A stretch of 9,172 nt of DNA from the NCBI GenBank assembly GCA_023422095.1, contig JAEZSD010000028.1, positions 1-9,172 of the forward strand, in the 5' to 3' direction. This DNA is from Bacillota bacterium (lineage in GTDB: Bacteria > Bacillota_I > Bacilli_A > RFN20 > CAG-826). The position numbers were made by a program, and so were the translations under genes. Below are positions 1 through 7,376 of this stretch, one piece after another (positions within the stretch are counted from its first letter, which is position 1; each line of letters begins with the position of its first letter). Under the pieces are notes generated by a model that was given only the letters and a program-made list of their open reading frames with translations, did no database searches and was not told where the DNA came from.

Positions 1-961
1 CTCTACCGACGCCCTTCATAATATATTTTCTGAAGAACACGAAGAGGAGGAATAAAGGCACCGTGACACAGAATGAAGCGGCCATTTGGTAACCGTATTC
101 AACTGTTCCGGTATCGGGATCAGTAAATGCCGATCCACGAAGAGCATTAGAGATGAGTCTAAATTCATCTTGTTTAGTAACTAATTGAGGCCAAATATAG
201 CTGTTCCAAGTTCCCATGAATTTCAAGATGACAATGGAAATTAAGGTTGGGGCAGCAAGTGGAACCATGACCTTCCATAGGTAAGACCAGTCGCTCTTTC
301 CATCAACTTTAGCAGCGAGGTATAGTTCGTTTGGAATTTGTTTGAAGTTTTGTCTTAACAAATAGATGTGGAAGACACTAATCCAGAAAGGAACAATCAT
401 CGCGGCATAAGCTTCGATAAGAGTTTGATCCTTGATCCAACCAAAGGCACTAACTGTTAAGTAGTTAGAAATAACCATCATTTCACCAGGAATCATCATA
501 GTCATGAGGAATATCATGAATAGTGCTTCTCTGCCTTTGAAGTTCAACCGTGCAAAGGCGAAAGCCGCAAAGATGGTCGTAATTAATGTACCCGCAGTAG
601 ATACTGCAGCTACAATTATAGTATTAACCATGTAGGTCCCAAAATCAAATACCTGGAACACATAGGCGTAGTTGCTCCACATGACGATATTGGGAAAGAA
701 TGTCTGAACAGCAGATACAATCTCAGTTCTTTGTTTCAATGATGTAATAATCATCCAATAGAACGGGAATAAGACAGTGAGAGCTAATACGAGAATGAAG
801 AGATAGACGAGGACAGTGCTGATGATGCGAGTAACTTTTTCAGTTGAGCGAATGGCATCAGCGGTTTTTCCGGCTTCCTTCAAAGATAGGACGATATTGG
901 TCTGAACATTTTCATGTCGGAAGTCGACATATTTGATAGGCTGTAAAACTTGTTCGGTCAT
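1..961 (-). CDS. CUT1-type sugar ABC transporter permease, MalG/UgpE-like (3' end cut by window edge)
   Basis: This is an inner-membrane subunit of a carbohydrate-type ABC importer, pairing with the MalF-like permease encoded just upstream. The frame is open from ATG at 961 to the left edge, giving 320 residues (MTEQVLQPIK...YIMKGVGR) with no stop; the C-terminal KGVGR resembles the end of MalG-type proteins, so probably only a few residues are missing. Six membrane segments are visible at about residues 48-70, 110-136, 145-168, 184-202, 238-258 and 291-311. The cytoplasmic EAA loop that docks on the ATPase lies at about 212-239 (A216, A217, D220, G221, P234, P238); the usual Glu before the two Ala is Leu215. 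The start is fixed by a perfect AAGGAGG 7 nt upstream (969-975), which overlaps the stop of the preceding gene. The substrate cannot be read from sequence; a sugar, glycerol phosphate or oligosaccharide is likely by family. Confidence 0.93.
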   Translation of the reverse strand, partial: MTEQVLQPIKYVDFRHENVQTNIVLSLKEAGKTADAIRSTEKVTRIISTVLVYLFILVLALTVLFPFYWMIITSLKQRTEIVSAVQTFFPNIVMWSNYAYVFQVFDFGTYMVNTIIVAAVSTAGTLITTIFAAFAFARLNFKGREALFMIFLMTMMIPGEMMVISNYLTVSAFGWIKDQTLIEAYAAMIVPFWISVFHIYLLRQNFKQIPNELYLAAKVDGKSDWSYLWKVMVPLAAPTLISIVILKFMGTWNSYIWPQLVTKQDEFRLISNALRGSAFTDPDTGTVEYGYQMAASFCVTVPLFLLFVFFRKYIMKGVGR

Positions 962-968
962 ACCATAT

Positions 969-975
969 CCTCCTT
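969..975 (-). promoter_or_regulatory. Shine-Dalgarno site of the MalG-like permease
   Basis: AAGGAGG on the minus strand sits 7 nt before the ATG at 961 and shares bases with the TAA stop (974-976) of the preceding permease. It fixes the start and implies coupled translation of the two permeases. Confidence 0.85.
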
Positions 976-2089
976 AATAATAAACTCTCTTCTTGCTAAC
1001 TCCAAATTGGATGAATGTGAAAGCAAGAATAACAATGAAGAGGAACACACCAGCCGCAGCAGCGCGGGAAGTAAATCCTTTTTCAACGTTGTCGTAGACA
1101 TAATAAACAATAGTTTCCATATCAGGAATAACCGAGTTCTTACCAAGGGTGCCAGGACCACCGAACATCGAGACGACGGCGGCGTATTGCTTAAACGCAC
1201 CAATGAAGCTGGTAATCATGATATAGAGAATTTGAGGAGATAAGAGTGGGAAAGTAATTCTTGTGAGAACTTTCCATTTGGGGCAAGCATCGATTTGGGC
1301 AGCCTGATAATATTGTTTATCAATGCCTTGTAATCCGGACAAAAAGATGAGGATTTTGAAAGGCATGCCAGACCAAATGATGTAAATACTTAGTGGAATC
1401 ATAGCGACCCAACGGTTAGCACCATAAATCCAAGTAATGTCACTATTGAAGACATAGTTGATAATACCTTGGTTATCAAAGATAACGGAGAATACTAGAC
1501 CAACCGCGACAGCATTAGTGACATATGGTAGGAAAAAGACAGTTTGAATGAATTTTTGGAACCATTTAAGGGCATTTAATGAAACTGAAATAATAAGAGC
1601 GAGAATAATTTCAATTGGGACTGTGACAAAGGTGAGAATAAGCGTATTGGGAATCGCGTATTTCACGAAGTTAACTTCTTGTCCACCATTGACCTTGACA
1701 AGACCAAAAATGATGCCAAAGTTGTCAAGTGTGAAGCCGGAGAATTGTCCAGTGGCGTAATTATAGCCATCAGCAAAGGAAATAAAAATCGTATTAATTA
1801 AAGGATATAAGAGGAATACGCTAATAAGAATGACGACTGGAGCGAGATAAACCCAAGCTTTCCAGTTGTTCTTGCTAGCGACATCTTCAATACCAGTAAC
1901 CTGATAAGGATTTTTGACGCGTTTCTTTCCGATTAGACGTACGATGGTTTTCTTTTCCGCGTTGTAGCCCTCCGGAATATCAGGAATGGGTTCAAGGAAC
2001 AAGGAATCGTTAGCTGAAATAACCTCTTCGCCAGGGGCCACCTTTCGCTTCCTTAGATTCTTGAAAAATTCAATTATTTTATCAAGCAT
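974..2089 (-). CDS. CUT1-type sugar ABC transporter permease, MalF/UgpA-like
   Basis: A 371-residue inner-membrane subunit of the ABC importer, expected to form the channel together with the MalG-like permease. Predicted membrane segments lie at about 78-100, 146-170, 183-206, 228-252, 286-308 and 345-364. The stretch WFQKFIQTVFFLPYVTNAV (176-194) is typical of the UgpA/MalF family. The EAA loop is at about 259-287 (A263, A264, D268, P281, P285), but the usual Gly after the Asp is Ala269, followed by Cys270. The cytoplasmic N-terminus is long: about 75 mostly charged residues before the first membrane segment, including PIPDIPEGY at 34-42. The start at 2089 follows the ATPase stop by 8 nt; the site AGGTGATC, complementary to the 16S 3' tail, overlaps that stop. 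TAA stop at 974. The family call is secure; the substrate is unknown. Confidence 0.93.
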   Translation of the reverse strand: MLDKIIEFFKNLRKRKVAPGEEVISANDSLFLEPIPDIPEGYNAEKKTIVRLIGKKRVKNPYQVTGIEDVASKNNWKAWVYLAPVVILISVFLLYPLINTIFISFADGYNYATGQFSGFTLDNFGIIFGLVKVNGGQEVNFVKYAIPNTLILTFVTVPIEIILALIISVSLNALKWFQKFIQTVFFLPYVTNAVAVGLVFSVIFDNQGIINYVFNSDITWIYGANRWVAMIPLSIYIIWSGMPFKILIFLSGLQGIDKQYYQAAQIDACPKWKVLTRITFPLLSPQILYIMITSFIGAFKQYAAVVSMFGGPGTLGKNSVIPDMETIVYYVYDNVEKGFTSRAAAAGVFLFIVILAFTFIQFGVSKKRVYY

Positions 2090-2091
2090 AT

Positions 2092-2099
2092 GATCACCT
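2092..2099 (-). promoter_or_regulatory. Stop-overlapping ribosome binding site of the MalF-like permease
   Basis: The minus strand reads TAGGTGATCATATG. The TAG stop of the ATPase overlaps AGGTGATC, which can pair with the GATCACCT part of the 16S rRNA 3' tail. Because this is the 3' part of the anti-Shine-Dalgarno complement, the 2-4 nt spacing to ATG is compatible with initiation. It suggests translational coupling of ATPase and permease. Confidence 0.6.
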
Positions 2100-4008
2100 A
2101 CTTCACGTAAATTCTTTCTTCGGTTTCAGCATCAAAGATAAATAATTTGGAAGGTTTCACTTTGAGAGAGATCTTTTTCACATCGCTGATTTCATCAGAG
2201 GAAATAATGATCTTGAAAGAATCCTTTAAACATTCTGGACGATGGGCAACTAAGCTAACATCACGGCCGAGAACTTGAACCATTTCAATATCAGTATGGA
2301 ATAAATTGGTATCAGAATCGTTTGGAGTAACAAAGCCTTCAGGACGAATAGCGACGTAAACGGCCTTATGACCAATATCTTTTTGAGCTTCGAAAATGCA
2401 ATCATCACCAATCATGACTTTTTTGCCTTCAACAACACCATGGAAAACGTTCACTGGGGGAGTTCCGAGGAACTGGGCAACGAAGAGGTTGGATGGGTTG
2501 TTATAAACAACTTGTGGTGAATCGATTTGTTGCATTTCACCGAGCTTCATAACGACGATTTGATCGGAAATGGACATTGCTTCTTCTTGGTCATGGGTGA
2601 CGAAGACTGTGGTAATGCCAGTTTCTCTTTGAATGCGACGAATTTCTTCACGTGTTTGTAATCTCAAGCGAGCATCAAGGTTACTCAATGGCTCATCAAG
2701 TAAAAGAACTCTTGGCTTTTTGACAAGAGCACGAGCGATGGCAACGCGTTGTTGTTGACCACCAGATAGTTGGCTGGGTCTTCTTTGGAGATAGTCCTCA
2801 ACTTGAACTAATTTAGCGGTTTCATAAACAATATTGCGTCTCTCTTCTTTAGTTAGTTGGCGATGAGCAATAGCTTGGACGGTGTCGAGTTGGACATCGC
2901 TTAATTGATACTTTTCGGTTAATTCATCGACAATGTGTTGAATGTCTTCTTTGCAAACGCGGTTGATTTTGAAATAAATCTTGGTAATAGATTCGATAAA
3001 ATATAATTTGAAATCCGAGATTCCAAGTTTCTTAACTTTGAAGAACTTTTTGATTTCCTTTTCAAGGTTATGATCGACAACGTTTGTGACGACATAGTGA
3101 CTATTTTTGAAAGCCGTGACAGCACGAATGGCTTCTAAGCAGGCTTCCATCTTAAGAGCTGCCAAATGATAAACACGAGCGATGACTTCATAGCCGTGTT
3201 GAGTGTTAGTAATGATAACTTCGCCAGGTTGTCCAAATGCTTTGATAGCCTTTTTAACAAGGGTAATAACCTCATCCATTTGGCTAGTTTCAAATTGAGC
3301 CAAGAGTCCCTTGAATGTCATTTCAATGATTTGGTGAGGGCTGATGAAACCAACTGTCGCCCGGAAACTGCTATCAAATAGAGCTTCGCTGGCTTGGTTT
3401 TCACTTTCCTCGATTATTTTAGCGTCAATAATTTTGGGGAAGTTTTCAACAAACAATTTTTTGATATTTGGATCGACATTGAAGAAGCGGACAGTCAACG
3501 TTAATAAACCGTCGGCTGAAACTGCTTGTTCAAAAGCGAATTTGTTCTTTTTTAAACCAATTTTCATTGCTAATGTGGAAGCGCTGGTTAAAATTCCTTC
3601 AACGACATCGTTTTTCTTTAATTGGTATTGATAGACAACGACGAAATCGAAAAAGGTAACGAGTGGGACTTCAACTTGCAAGTTGGTGAGTGGGAACTCG
3701 ATATTCTTATAAATTGTCATATGAGGATAAAGAGCATAGTTTTGGAAAACAAGTCCGATTCCTCTTTTTTCTGGAGAAAGATTAGTGACCTCTTGATCAC
3801 CAAACCAAACTTCGCCAGAAGTGGGGACATGGAGACCTGAAATCATGTAAAGAGTGGTTGATTTTCCACAGCCAGAAGGACCAAGTAAGCCTACAAGTTT
3901 ACCATCTGGTACAGTGAAATTTAAATCCTTAACGGCAATCGTGTCGCGAATATTTTTCTTCGCGTCACCCGGGAAAATTTTTGTTAAATCCTTAATTCTA
4001 ATTTCCAT
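2098..4008 (-). CDS. Sugar-type ABC transporter ATPase (MalK/MsmK/UgpC family) with ~270-residue insertion
   Basis: This is the cytoplasmic ATPase subunit driving the importer formed with the two downstream permeases; it has 636 residues. All catalytic motifs are intact: Walker A GPSGCGKST (43-51), Q-loop Q89 in VFQNYALYPHMT, signature LSGGQ (414-418), Walker B VLLLDEP (434-440, with D438 and catalytic E439), D-loop SNLDA, and H-loop H472. A C-terminal OB-fold/TOBE-like regulatory domain follows (about 520-636, with YVAIRPEGF at 551-559). Family members are about 360-370 residues; the excess is an insertion at about 112-384, between the Q-loop/FPLTNL segment and KEERRNIVYETAKLV, inside the helical subdomain. 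The insertion is in frame, free of stops, and not obviously different in base composition. The start at 4008 has AAGGAG 8 nt upstream (4017-4022). TAG stop at 2098-2100. Functional as an ATPase by motif; the role of the insertion is unknown. Confidence 0.95.
   Translation of the reverse strand: MEIRIKDLTKIFPGDAKKNIRDTIAVKDLNFTVPDGKLVGLLGPSGCGKSTTLYMISGLHVPTSGEVWFGDQEVTNLSPEKRGIGLVFQNYALYPHMTIYKNIEFPLTNLQVEVPLVTFFDFVVVYQYQLKKNDVVEGILTSASTLAMKIGLKKNKFAFEQAVSADGLLTLTVRFFNVDPNIKKLFVENFPKIIDAKIIEESENQASEALFDSSFRATVGFISPHQIIEMTFKGLLAQFETSQMDEVITLVKKAIKAFGQPGEVIITNTQHGYEVIARVYHLAALKMEACLEAIRAVTAFKNSHYVVTNVVDHNLEKEIKKFFKVKKLGISDFKLYFIESITKIYFKINRVCKEDIQHIVDELTEKYQLSDVQLDTVQAIAHRQLTKEERRNIVYETAKLVQVEDYLQRRPSQLSGGQQQRVAIARALVKKPRVLLLDEPLSNLDARLRLQTREEIRRIQRETGITTVFVTHDQEEAMSISDQIVVMKLGEMQQIDSPQVVYNNPSNLFVAQFLGTPPVNVFHGVVEGKKVMIGDDCIFEAQKDIGHKAVYVAIRPEGFVTPNDSDTNLFHTDIEMVQVLGRDVSLVAHRPECLKDSFKIIISSDEISDVKKISLKVKPSKLFIFDAETEERIYVK
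2857..3675 (-). other. Insertion domain inside the ABC ATPase
   Basis: Codons for residues about 112-384 have no counterpart in ordinary MalK/MsmK proteins. Removing them leaves a 363-residue protein of normal family length, with FPLTNLQV joining LTKEERRNIV as in canonical homologues. The insertion is rich in alternating hydrophobic/charged stretches that look like alpha/beta structure, with no membrane segment and no motif I recognise. Boundaries are estimates from remembered family sequences, good to roughly ten residues. Confidence 0.8.
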
Positions 4009-4016
4009 TTTATTAA

Positions 4017-4022
4017 CTCCTT
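4017..4022 (-). promoter_or_regulatory. Shine-Dalgarno site of the ABC ATPase
   Basis: AAGGAG lies 8 nt before the ATG at 4008, within the 19-nt gap after the TAA of the surface-protein gene (4028-4030). It confirms the ATPase start and the operon-like arrangement. Confidence 0.8.
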
Positions 4023-4027
4023 AATAT

Positions 4028-6178
4028 TTAGTTGGTGCCGTCTTCGGCGACATCTTCATTTAATTTCAACTTGAGAGCCTTTCTGCGTTGGTTTCCCGCT
4101 CTTGTTTGGACCACAATGAATTTAATGAAGTATCCAATAACAAGAACAGAAGCAATCATGAAGACAATGATGAATGGATCTACTGGGTTATAGACAACGA
4201 TGGCATTAGCGAATAATGTCGCTCGTAAAATTGTGAAGGTAAGTGCAACAATGACGATGAGCGATCCGAATAAACCTAACATTGCTTTAAACAAGAATTT
4301 CTTAGGTTTCAAACGACGGAATTCATCGTTTTTGTATCTCTCCTTATAGAAGAAGAATAGTCCAGTACTAACGATTAGATAAAGGCCAACAAAACTGACC
4401 ATTAACCAGAGGATAAGACTATCCGCATCAAATGGACTAGCAGTATCTTCGGGGGACATGATGTCAACAAAGCCGAATCTAGTAGCAACATTGGTTCGAG
4501 CAAGAGGTCCGTTTTGTCCGTAGACGTCAATGCTGACATAGAAGCCAATGAAAGCGAGACTGTTAAGTGATTTAACGTCGAAATCAGAGGCCACATCTGA
4601 ATCTTTAAAGATATAAGCGAATTTGTTTACCTGTGAAGATAAAACGTATTGGCTAATAGGTGATTCCACCGCGAATTGAGAGACTTTGTTGCCTCCGTAA
4701 CCAATTAAGTATTGGGATTGAGATAGAGAAGTAATGCGATAGCGAATATAAGACTTACCACTATCGATGTTGGCTTGATTTGATCGATAGCCACTAGGAT
4801 TAAGATCTTGGTAGATGGAGGCATCTCCTTTAACAATGTTTGCTTTCACAGAAGTGTTGCCCATGAAATGGGAAATCCCTTGGAAAGAAATATCAAGGAA
4901 GTCACTTATTTCATAGGATTGAGCAAAAACCTTTCGGGGAGCAATATAAAACACTGCGCTCTCATCTGGTTCAATTGTGCTTGGATTGTCAGATTTGGCG
5001 TAAATATTGTGGATGACTAAACTATCGACGTCGACATTTTCATCAGCGGAAAGTCTAATATCGATACTAATTGTGGTTGAATAACTAGAAATCTTAGCGC
5101 CGACTGAATTATAAAGAGAATCTTCGCTTGCGAGAAGGAATTGCTCATAACGAGTTTCGTTGGGTTGTCCAGAAACTTCAACTTGGTACTCAAGGTAGAG
5201 TGGTAATTCATTTCCTTCTTTAAAATAACCAAGGAAATAGTTTGCATTTTCATCTCCGAAAAGACTAGCACCACCACGAGCTAGATAAACGCCCGCGACG
5301 ATAATGTTTTCGGTGGCTAATTCAACAATGTTTCCCTCTGTATCGTATTCATATTCCGTAATGCGAGATAGAGCGGACCCTCTTAAGCCAGAAACAGTCG
5401 CAGCGTTGTCTGCATATGAGAAGTCATATACAACTGAAGCGCCATGGTTCCAACCAGCATCCCATTGTTCCTCAACTTGAGTTTGAGATAGTTCAACATA
5501 AAAATGGACACGAGAAGAACAAGTGTCCAAATTGAGAAAACTATCCACGTAAACGTCATTAATGTTGCTTGGGATATATATATTGATATCTTGGGCTAAA
5601 TTAACTGGTTCACTAAAAGTTAGTTTTGAAAAGTCATAAGCTCCGACGCCTATGCTACTTGGAGAGAGACCAAATAGATGGTTACGGAAGATTTTTTTAG
5701 GTAAGAAAATTGATTTTCCTAAAGTTGGAGTAATGCTGAAGATATAGGCATTAAAGTCGGGAATGGCATCAAAGTTTTCGTCTAATGAGTTCTGTTTGTC
5801 ACGGAGGGTTCTTTCCTCAGTGGTCATACCATTGACCTCTTCATAGACGGCTTGATAGCCTTCATCGGATGGCGCAACAAGGTAAGTAGAAGTTGTATCT
5901 GAATACCCTTGTCCACCAGTGGAAAAAGTGAATGTAAAAGAGTGACTCGACGGAGTAATAGAAGAAGAAATGGTAAGAGCAGATAGTTTGCTTGTATCCA
6001 CCTCTACTTCAGCGGCATCAGGCTCCCAACTACTTCGTTTACCGATCTCTCTTGTTGCAACAGAATTCGCTGAAGCAGGTAGAGAAGAACTATTGACTGC
6101 CAAGGTCACCGGAATTGCCATGGCGACAGATAAACAAAACGAAGCAAAAAAAAGCCCCATTGTTTTATTTTTTGTCAT
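4028..6178 (-). CDS. Secreted/membrane-anchored surface protein of unknown family, first gene of the ABC transporter operon
   Basis: I do not recognise this 716-residue protein. The N-terminus (MTKNKTMGLFF) has a positive start and a hydrophobic core at about 8-28, a signal peptide with possible cleavage after LA (27) or ASA (37). About 540 residues of polar, Ser/Asp/Tyr-rich sequence (about 40-585) with many short alternating beta-like stretches follow, expected outside the cell. The C-terminus has three membrane segments at about 587-611, 631-656 and 666-690; the loop at 612-630 (YKERYKNDEFRRLKPKK) and tail at 691-705 are strongly basic, placing both inside. The frame extends upstream to 6259, but ATG 6178 is preferred: it begins a signal peptide, has GGAGG upstream, and the extra codons would overlap the promoter at 6219-6246. 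The gene ends 19 nt before the ATPase start, so it is probably co-transcribed with the transporter and could be its surface partner. It does not look like a standard solute-binding protein. Confidence 0.88.
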   Translation of the reverse strand: MTKNKTMGLFFASFCLSVAMAIPVTLAVNSSSLPASANSVATREIGKRSSWEPDAAEVEVDTSKLSALTISSSITPSSHSFTFTFSTGGQGYSDTTSTYLVAPSDEGYQAVYEEVNGMTTEERTLRDKQNSLDENFDAIPDFNAYIFSITPTLGKSIFLPKKIFRNHLFGLSPSSIGVGAYDFSKLTFSEPVNLAQDINIYIPSNINDVYVDSFLNLDTCSSRVHFYVELSQTQVEEQWDAGWNHGASVVYDFSYADNAATVSGLRGSALSRITEYEYDTEGNIVELATENIIVAGVYLARGGASLFGDENANYFLGYFKEGNELPLYLEYQVEVSGQPNETRYEQFLLASEDSLYNSVGAKISSYSTTISIDIRLSADENVDVDSLVIHNIYAKSDNPSTIEPDESAVFYIAPRKVFAQSYEISDFLDISFQGISHFMGNTSVKANIVKGDASIYQDLNPSGYRSNQANIDSGKSYIRYRITSLSQSQYLIGYGGNKVSQFAVESPISQYVLSSQVNKFAYIFKDSDVASDFDVKSLNSLAFIGFYVSIDVYGQNGPLARTNVATRFGFVDIMSPEDTASPFDADSLILWLMVSFVGLYLIVSTGLFFFYKERYKNDEFRRLKPKKFLFKAMLGLFGSLIVIVALTFTILRATLFANAIVVYNPVDPFIIVFMIASVLVIGYFIKFIVVQTRAGNQRRKALKLKLNEDVAEDGTN

Positions 6179-6189
6179 GTATTGAATGT

Positions 6190-6194
6190 CCTCC
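6190..6194 (-). promoter_or_regulatory. Ribosome binding site of the surface protein, with long spacing
   Basis: GGAGG on the minus strand lies 11 nt before ATG 6178, longer than the 7-8 nt seen for the other genes here. No other ATG, GTG or TTG in this frame lies closer to it, so 6178 remains the best start; initiation may be weaker than for the ATPase. Confidence 0.65.
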
Positions 6195-6218
6195 AATGTA
6201 TAACATAAGACCACAATT

Positions 6219-6246
6219 ATTATACACGATGAGGAAAAGTCCGCAA
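6219..6246 (-). promoter_or_regulatory. Sigma-A-type promoter for the surface protein/ABC transporter operon
   Basis: On the minus strand a perfect -10 box TATAAT (6219-6224) is separated by 16 nt from TTGCGG (6241-6246), a partial -35 matching TTGACA at its first three bases. The predicted transcript start near 6212 gives a leader of about 34 nt that includes the GGAGG site. I see no convincing operator palindrome or catabolite-response element overlapping it. Confidence 0.65.
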
Positions 6247-6285
6247 ATGGAAATAACAAGAAAAAAAGATAGTCCTATATAATAG

Positions 6286-7368
6286 TTATAATTTTTCCCT
6301 GACTTTGAAGTCTACAGCTTTAGAATGTGTGTTAATACCTTTAAGGGCAACTTCTTCTTTTGACATAAAAATCTTGGTGCGATAGCAATCTACCTCGAGA
6401 ATTCCTAGCATGTAGTCAGGAAATCCTTGTTTTTTCTTGCTAAAGACCATTAAAGAGAAGGAAATAATAAATGGAACACCAAAGGTTAATAAAGAAAGAA
6501 TTAGTTCAGCGAAATAAAAGATAAAAAAGCGAGCCAATGTTCTTCCGATTTTTGGCGAAAAGAAATTTGCGTCCACGGATCCAATACGATATATAGCTTT
6601 TCCAAAGGTCATTCTGCCTCTTCTAAAAATCAAAACTGGTAGGAGAAAAATAAGTAATCCAGAGATAGAATATGAAATCGGGATTTCAAGGAATAGCAAC
6701 ATGTTACTTAAATAACGGGAATATTCATAATATGACGGGACAGAAGTTAACAAATAACCCTGAGCGTGCTCATCAATATAGGTAGCATAACCTTTCGAAT
6801 AAATGACCGCGTCTCTTTCAGTACAATCGGGATTCTTTATGATTTTTTCATCAACATCTTTAATAAAATAGTGATTACCGTCCTTGTCGACAAGCTCATC
6901 ACTTAACATAAAATTCTCATAATCAGCGATGATGATGGCGTAACTCTCAGGAGTGCAAACCTCAGCGCAATAGGAATGAAACCCAGCAATAGAGGCCTGA
7001 GCGCCATCGAATTGGGCAATGGTACCGAAAAGATTGGTGTTGTTTAAAACACTGACAATATCAACAACCTCTTTTATGTCTTCGGGAAGAACTTTTTCTT
7101 CAGCTTCAATGTATTCCGATATTTTGCTTATGGTATTAAGACTATCAGGAATATATAGGCAACTATCGACCTTAATTTGTGCCATGGCAACAATGTTGGT
7201 TTTATACTCTGAAGTTGAAGTAACTATTTCTCTAACTCCAATAAAAAGTGCAACGAAAGCGAGCAAAAAGAAAATAACATCAATAACATTAGCTAAAACA
7301 CGACGATAAAAAGGTGGAGTATAGTATTCCAATTTTATCTCATTTTTAATGGGTTCTTCGTTCATCAT
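6286..7368 (-). CDS. RDD-family membrane protein with large extracytoplasmic insert (second of tandem pair)
   Basis: A 360-residue integral membrane protein. The three RDD landmarks are visible: R23 and D30 in YRRVLANVIDVIFF at the start of the first membrane segment (about 24-45), and D318 in QGFPDYMLGILEV near the end. Further membrane segments lie at about 222-248, 280-295 and 297-310, with a basic loop FRRGRMTFGKAIYRIG after the second, as is usual for RDD proteins. Unlike typical short RDD proteins (about 150 residues), some 175 residues (46-221) lie between the first two membrane segments, on the outside by the positive-inside rule. That domain carries four cysteines (C70, C134, C138, C182). 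The gene overlaps the preceding stop (ATGATG: ATG 7368 or 7365, TGA 7365-7367); AAAGGG at 7371-7376 is better spaced for the second ATG, which would shorten the protein by one residue. Biochemical role unknown; an RDD label does not define an activity. Confidence 0.88.
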   Translation of the reverse strand: MMNEEPIKNEIKLEYYTPPFYRRVLANVIDVIFFLLAFVALFIGVREIVTSTSEYKTNIVAMAQIKVDSCLYIPDSLNTISKISEYIEAEEKVLPEDIKEVVDIVSVLNNTNLFGTIAQFDGAQASIAGFHSYCAEVCTPESYAIIIADYENFMLSDELVDKDGNHYFIKDVDEKIIKNPDCTERDAVIYSKGYATYIDEHAQGYLLTSVPSYYEYSRYLSNMLLFLEIPISYSISGLLIFLLPVLIFRRGRMTFGKAIYRIGSVDANFFSPKIGRTLARFFIFYFAELILSLLTFGVPFIISFSLMVFSKKKQGFPDYMLGILEVDCYRTKIFMSKEEVALKGINTHSKAVDFKVREKL

Positions 7369-7376
7369 TGCCCTTT
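7363..7376 (-). promoter_or_regulatory. Coupled stop/start overlap between the two RDD genes
   Basis: The minus strand reads AAAGGGCAATGATG. The TGA of the first RDD gene (7365-7367) overlaps both candidate starts of the second (ATG at 7368 and at 7365). AAAGGG is 2 nt from the first and 5 nt from the second, favouring 7365. The overlap implies translational coupling and shows that TGA is a stop in this organism. Confidence 0.75.

Larger units (their letters stand above)
6179..6285. other. Intergenic region between the RDD pair and the transporter operon
   Basis: These 107 bases hold the promoter above and, just after the upstream TAA, a run of seven T on the minus strand (6261-6267 as A on plus). 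No stable hairpin precedes the T run (best is a 4-bp AU-rich stem), so it is not scored as a terminator and read-through from the RDD genes is possible. Confidence 0.6.

Noticed and set aside
950..1243. Plus-strand open frames opposite the permeases, ATPase, surface protein and RDD genes
   Set aside because: They are short, low in recognisable features, and lie antisense to well-supported genes; they look like shadow frames. The same holds for the other plus-strand frames up to 7309.
2857..3675. ATPase insertion as a mobile element or intein
   Set aside because: No splicing motifs, no Cys/Ser-Asn junctions typical of inteins, no terminal repeats or transposase; composition matches the flanks.
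6179..6259. N-terminal extension of the surface protein starting at ATG 6259
   Set aside because: It would place the TATAAT promoter and GGAGG site inside the coding region and put 27 residues before a good signal peptide.
6258..6288. T-run after the second RDD gene as an intrinsic terminator
   Set aside because: The only stem upstream is about 4 bp of A-U rich pairs with a 6-nt gap to the T run; too weak to call.
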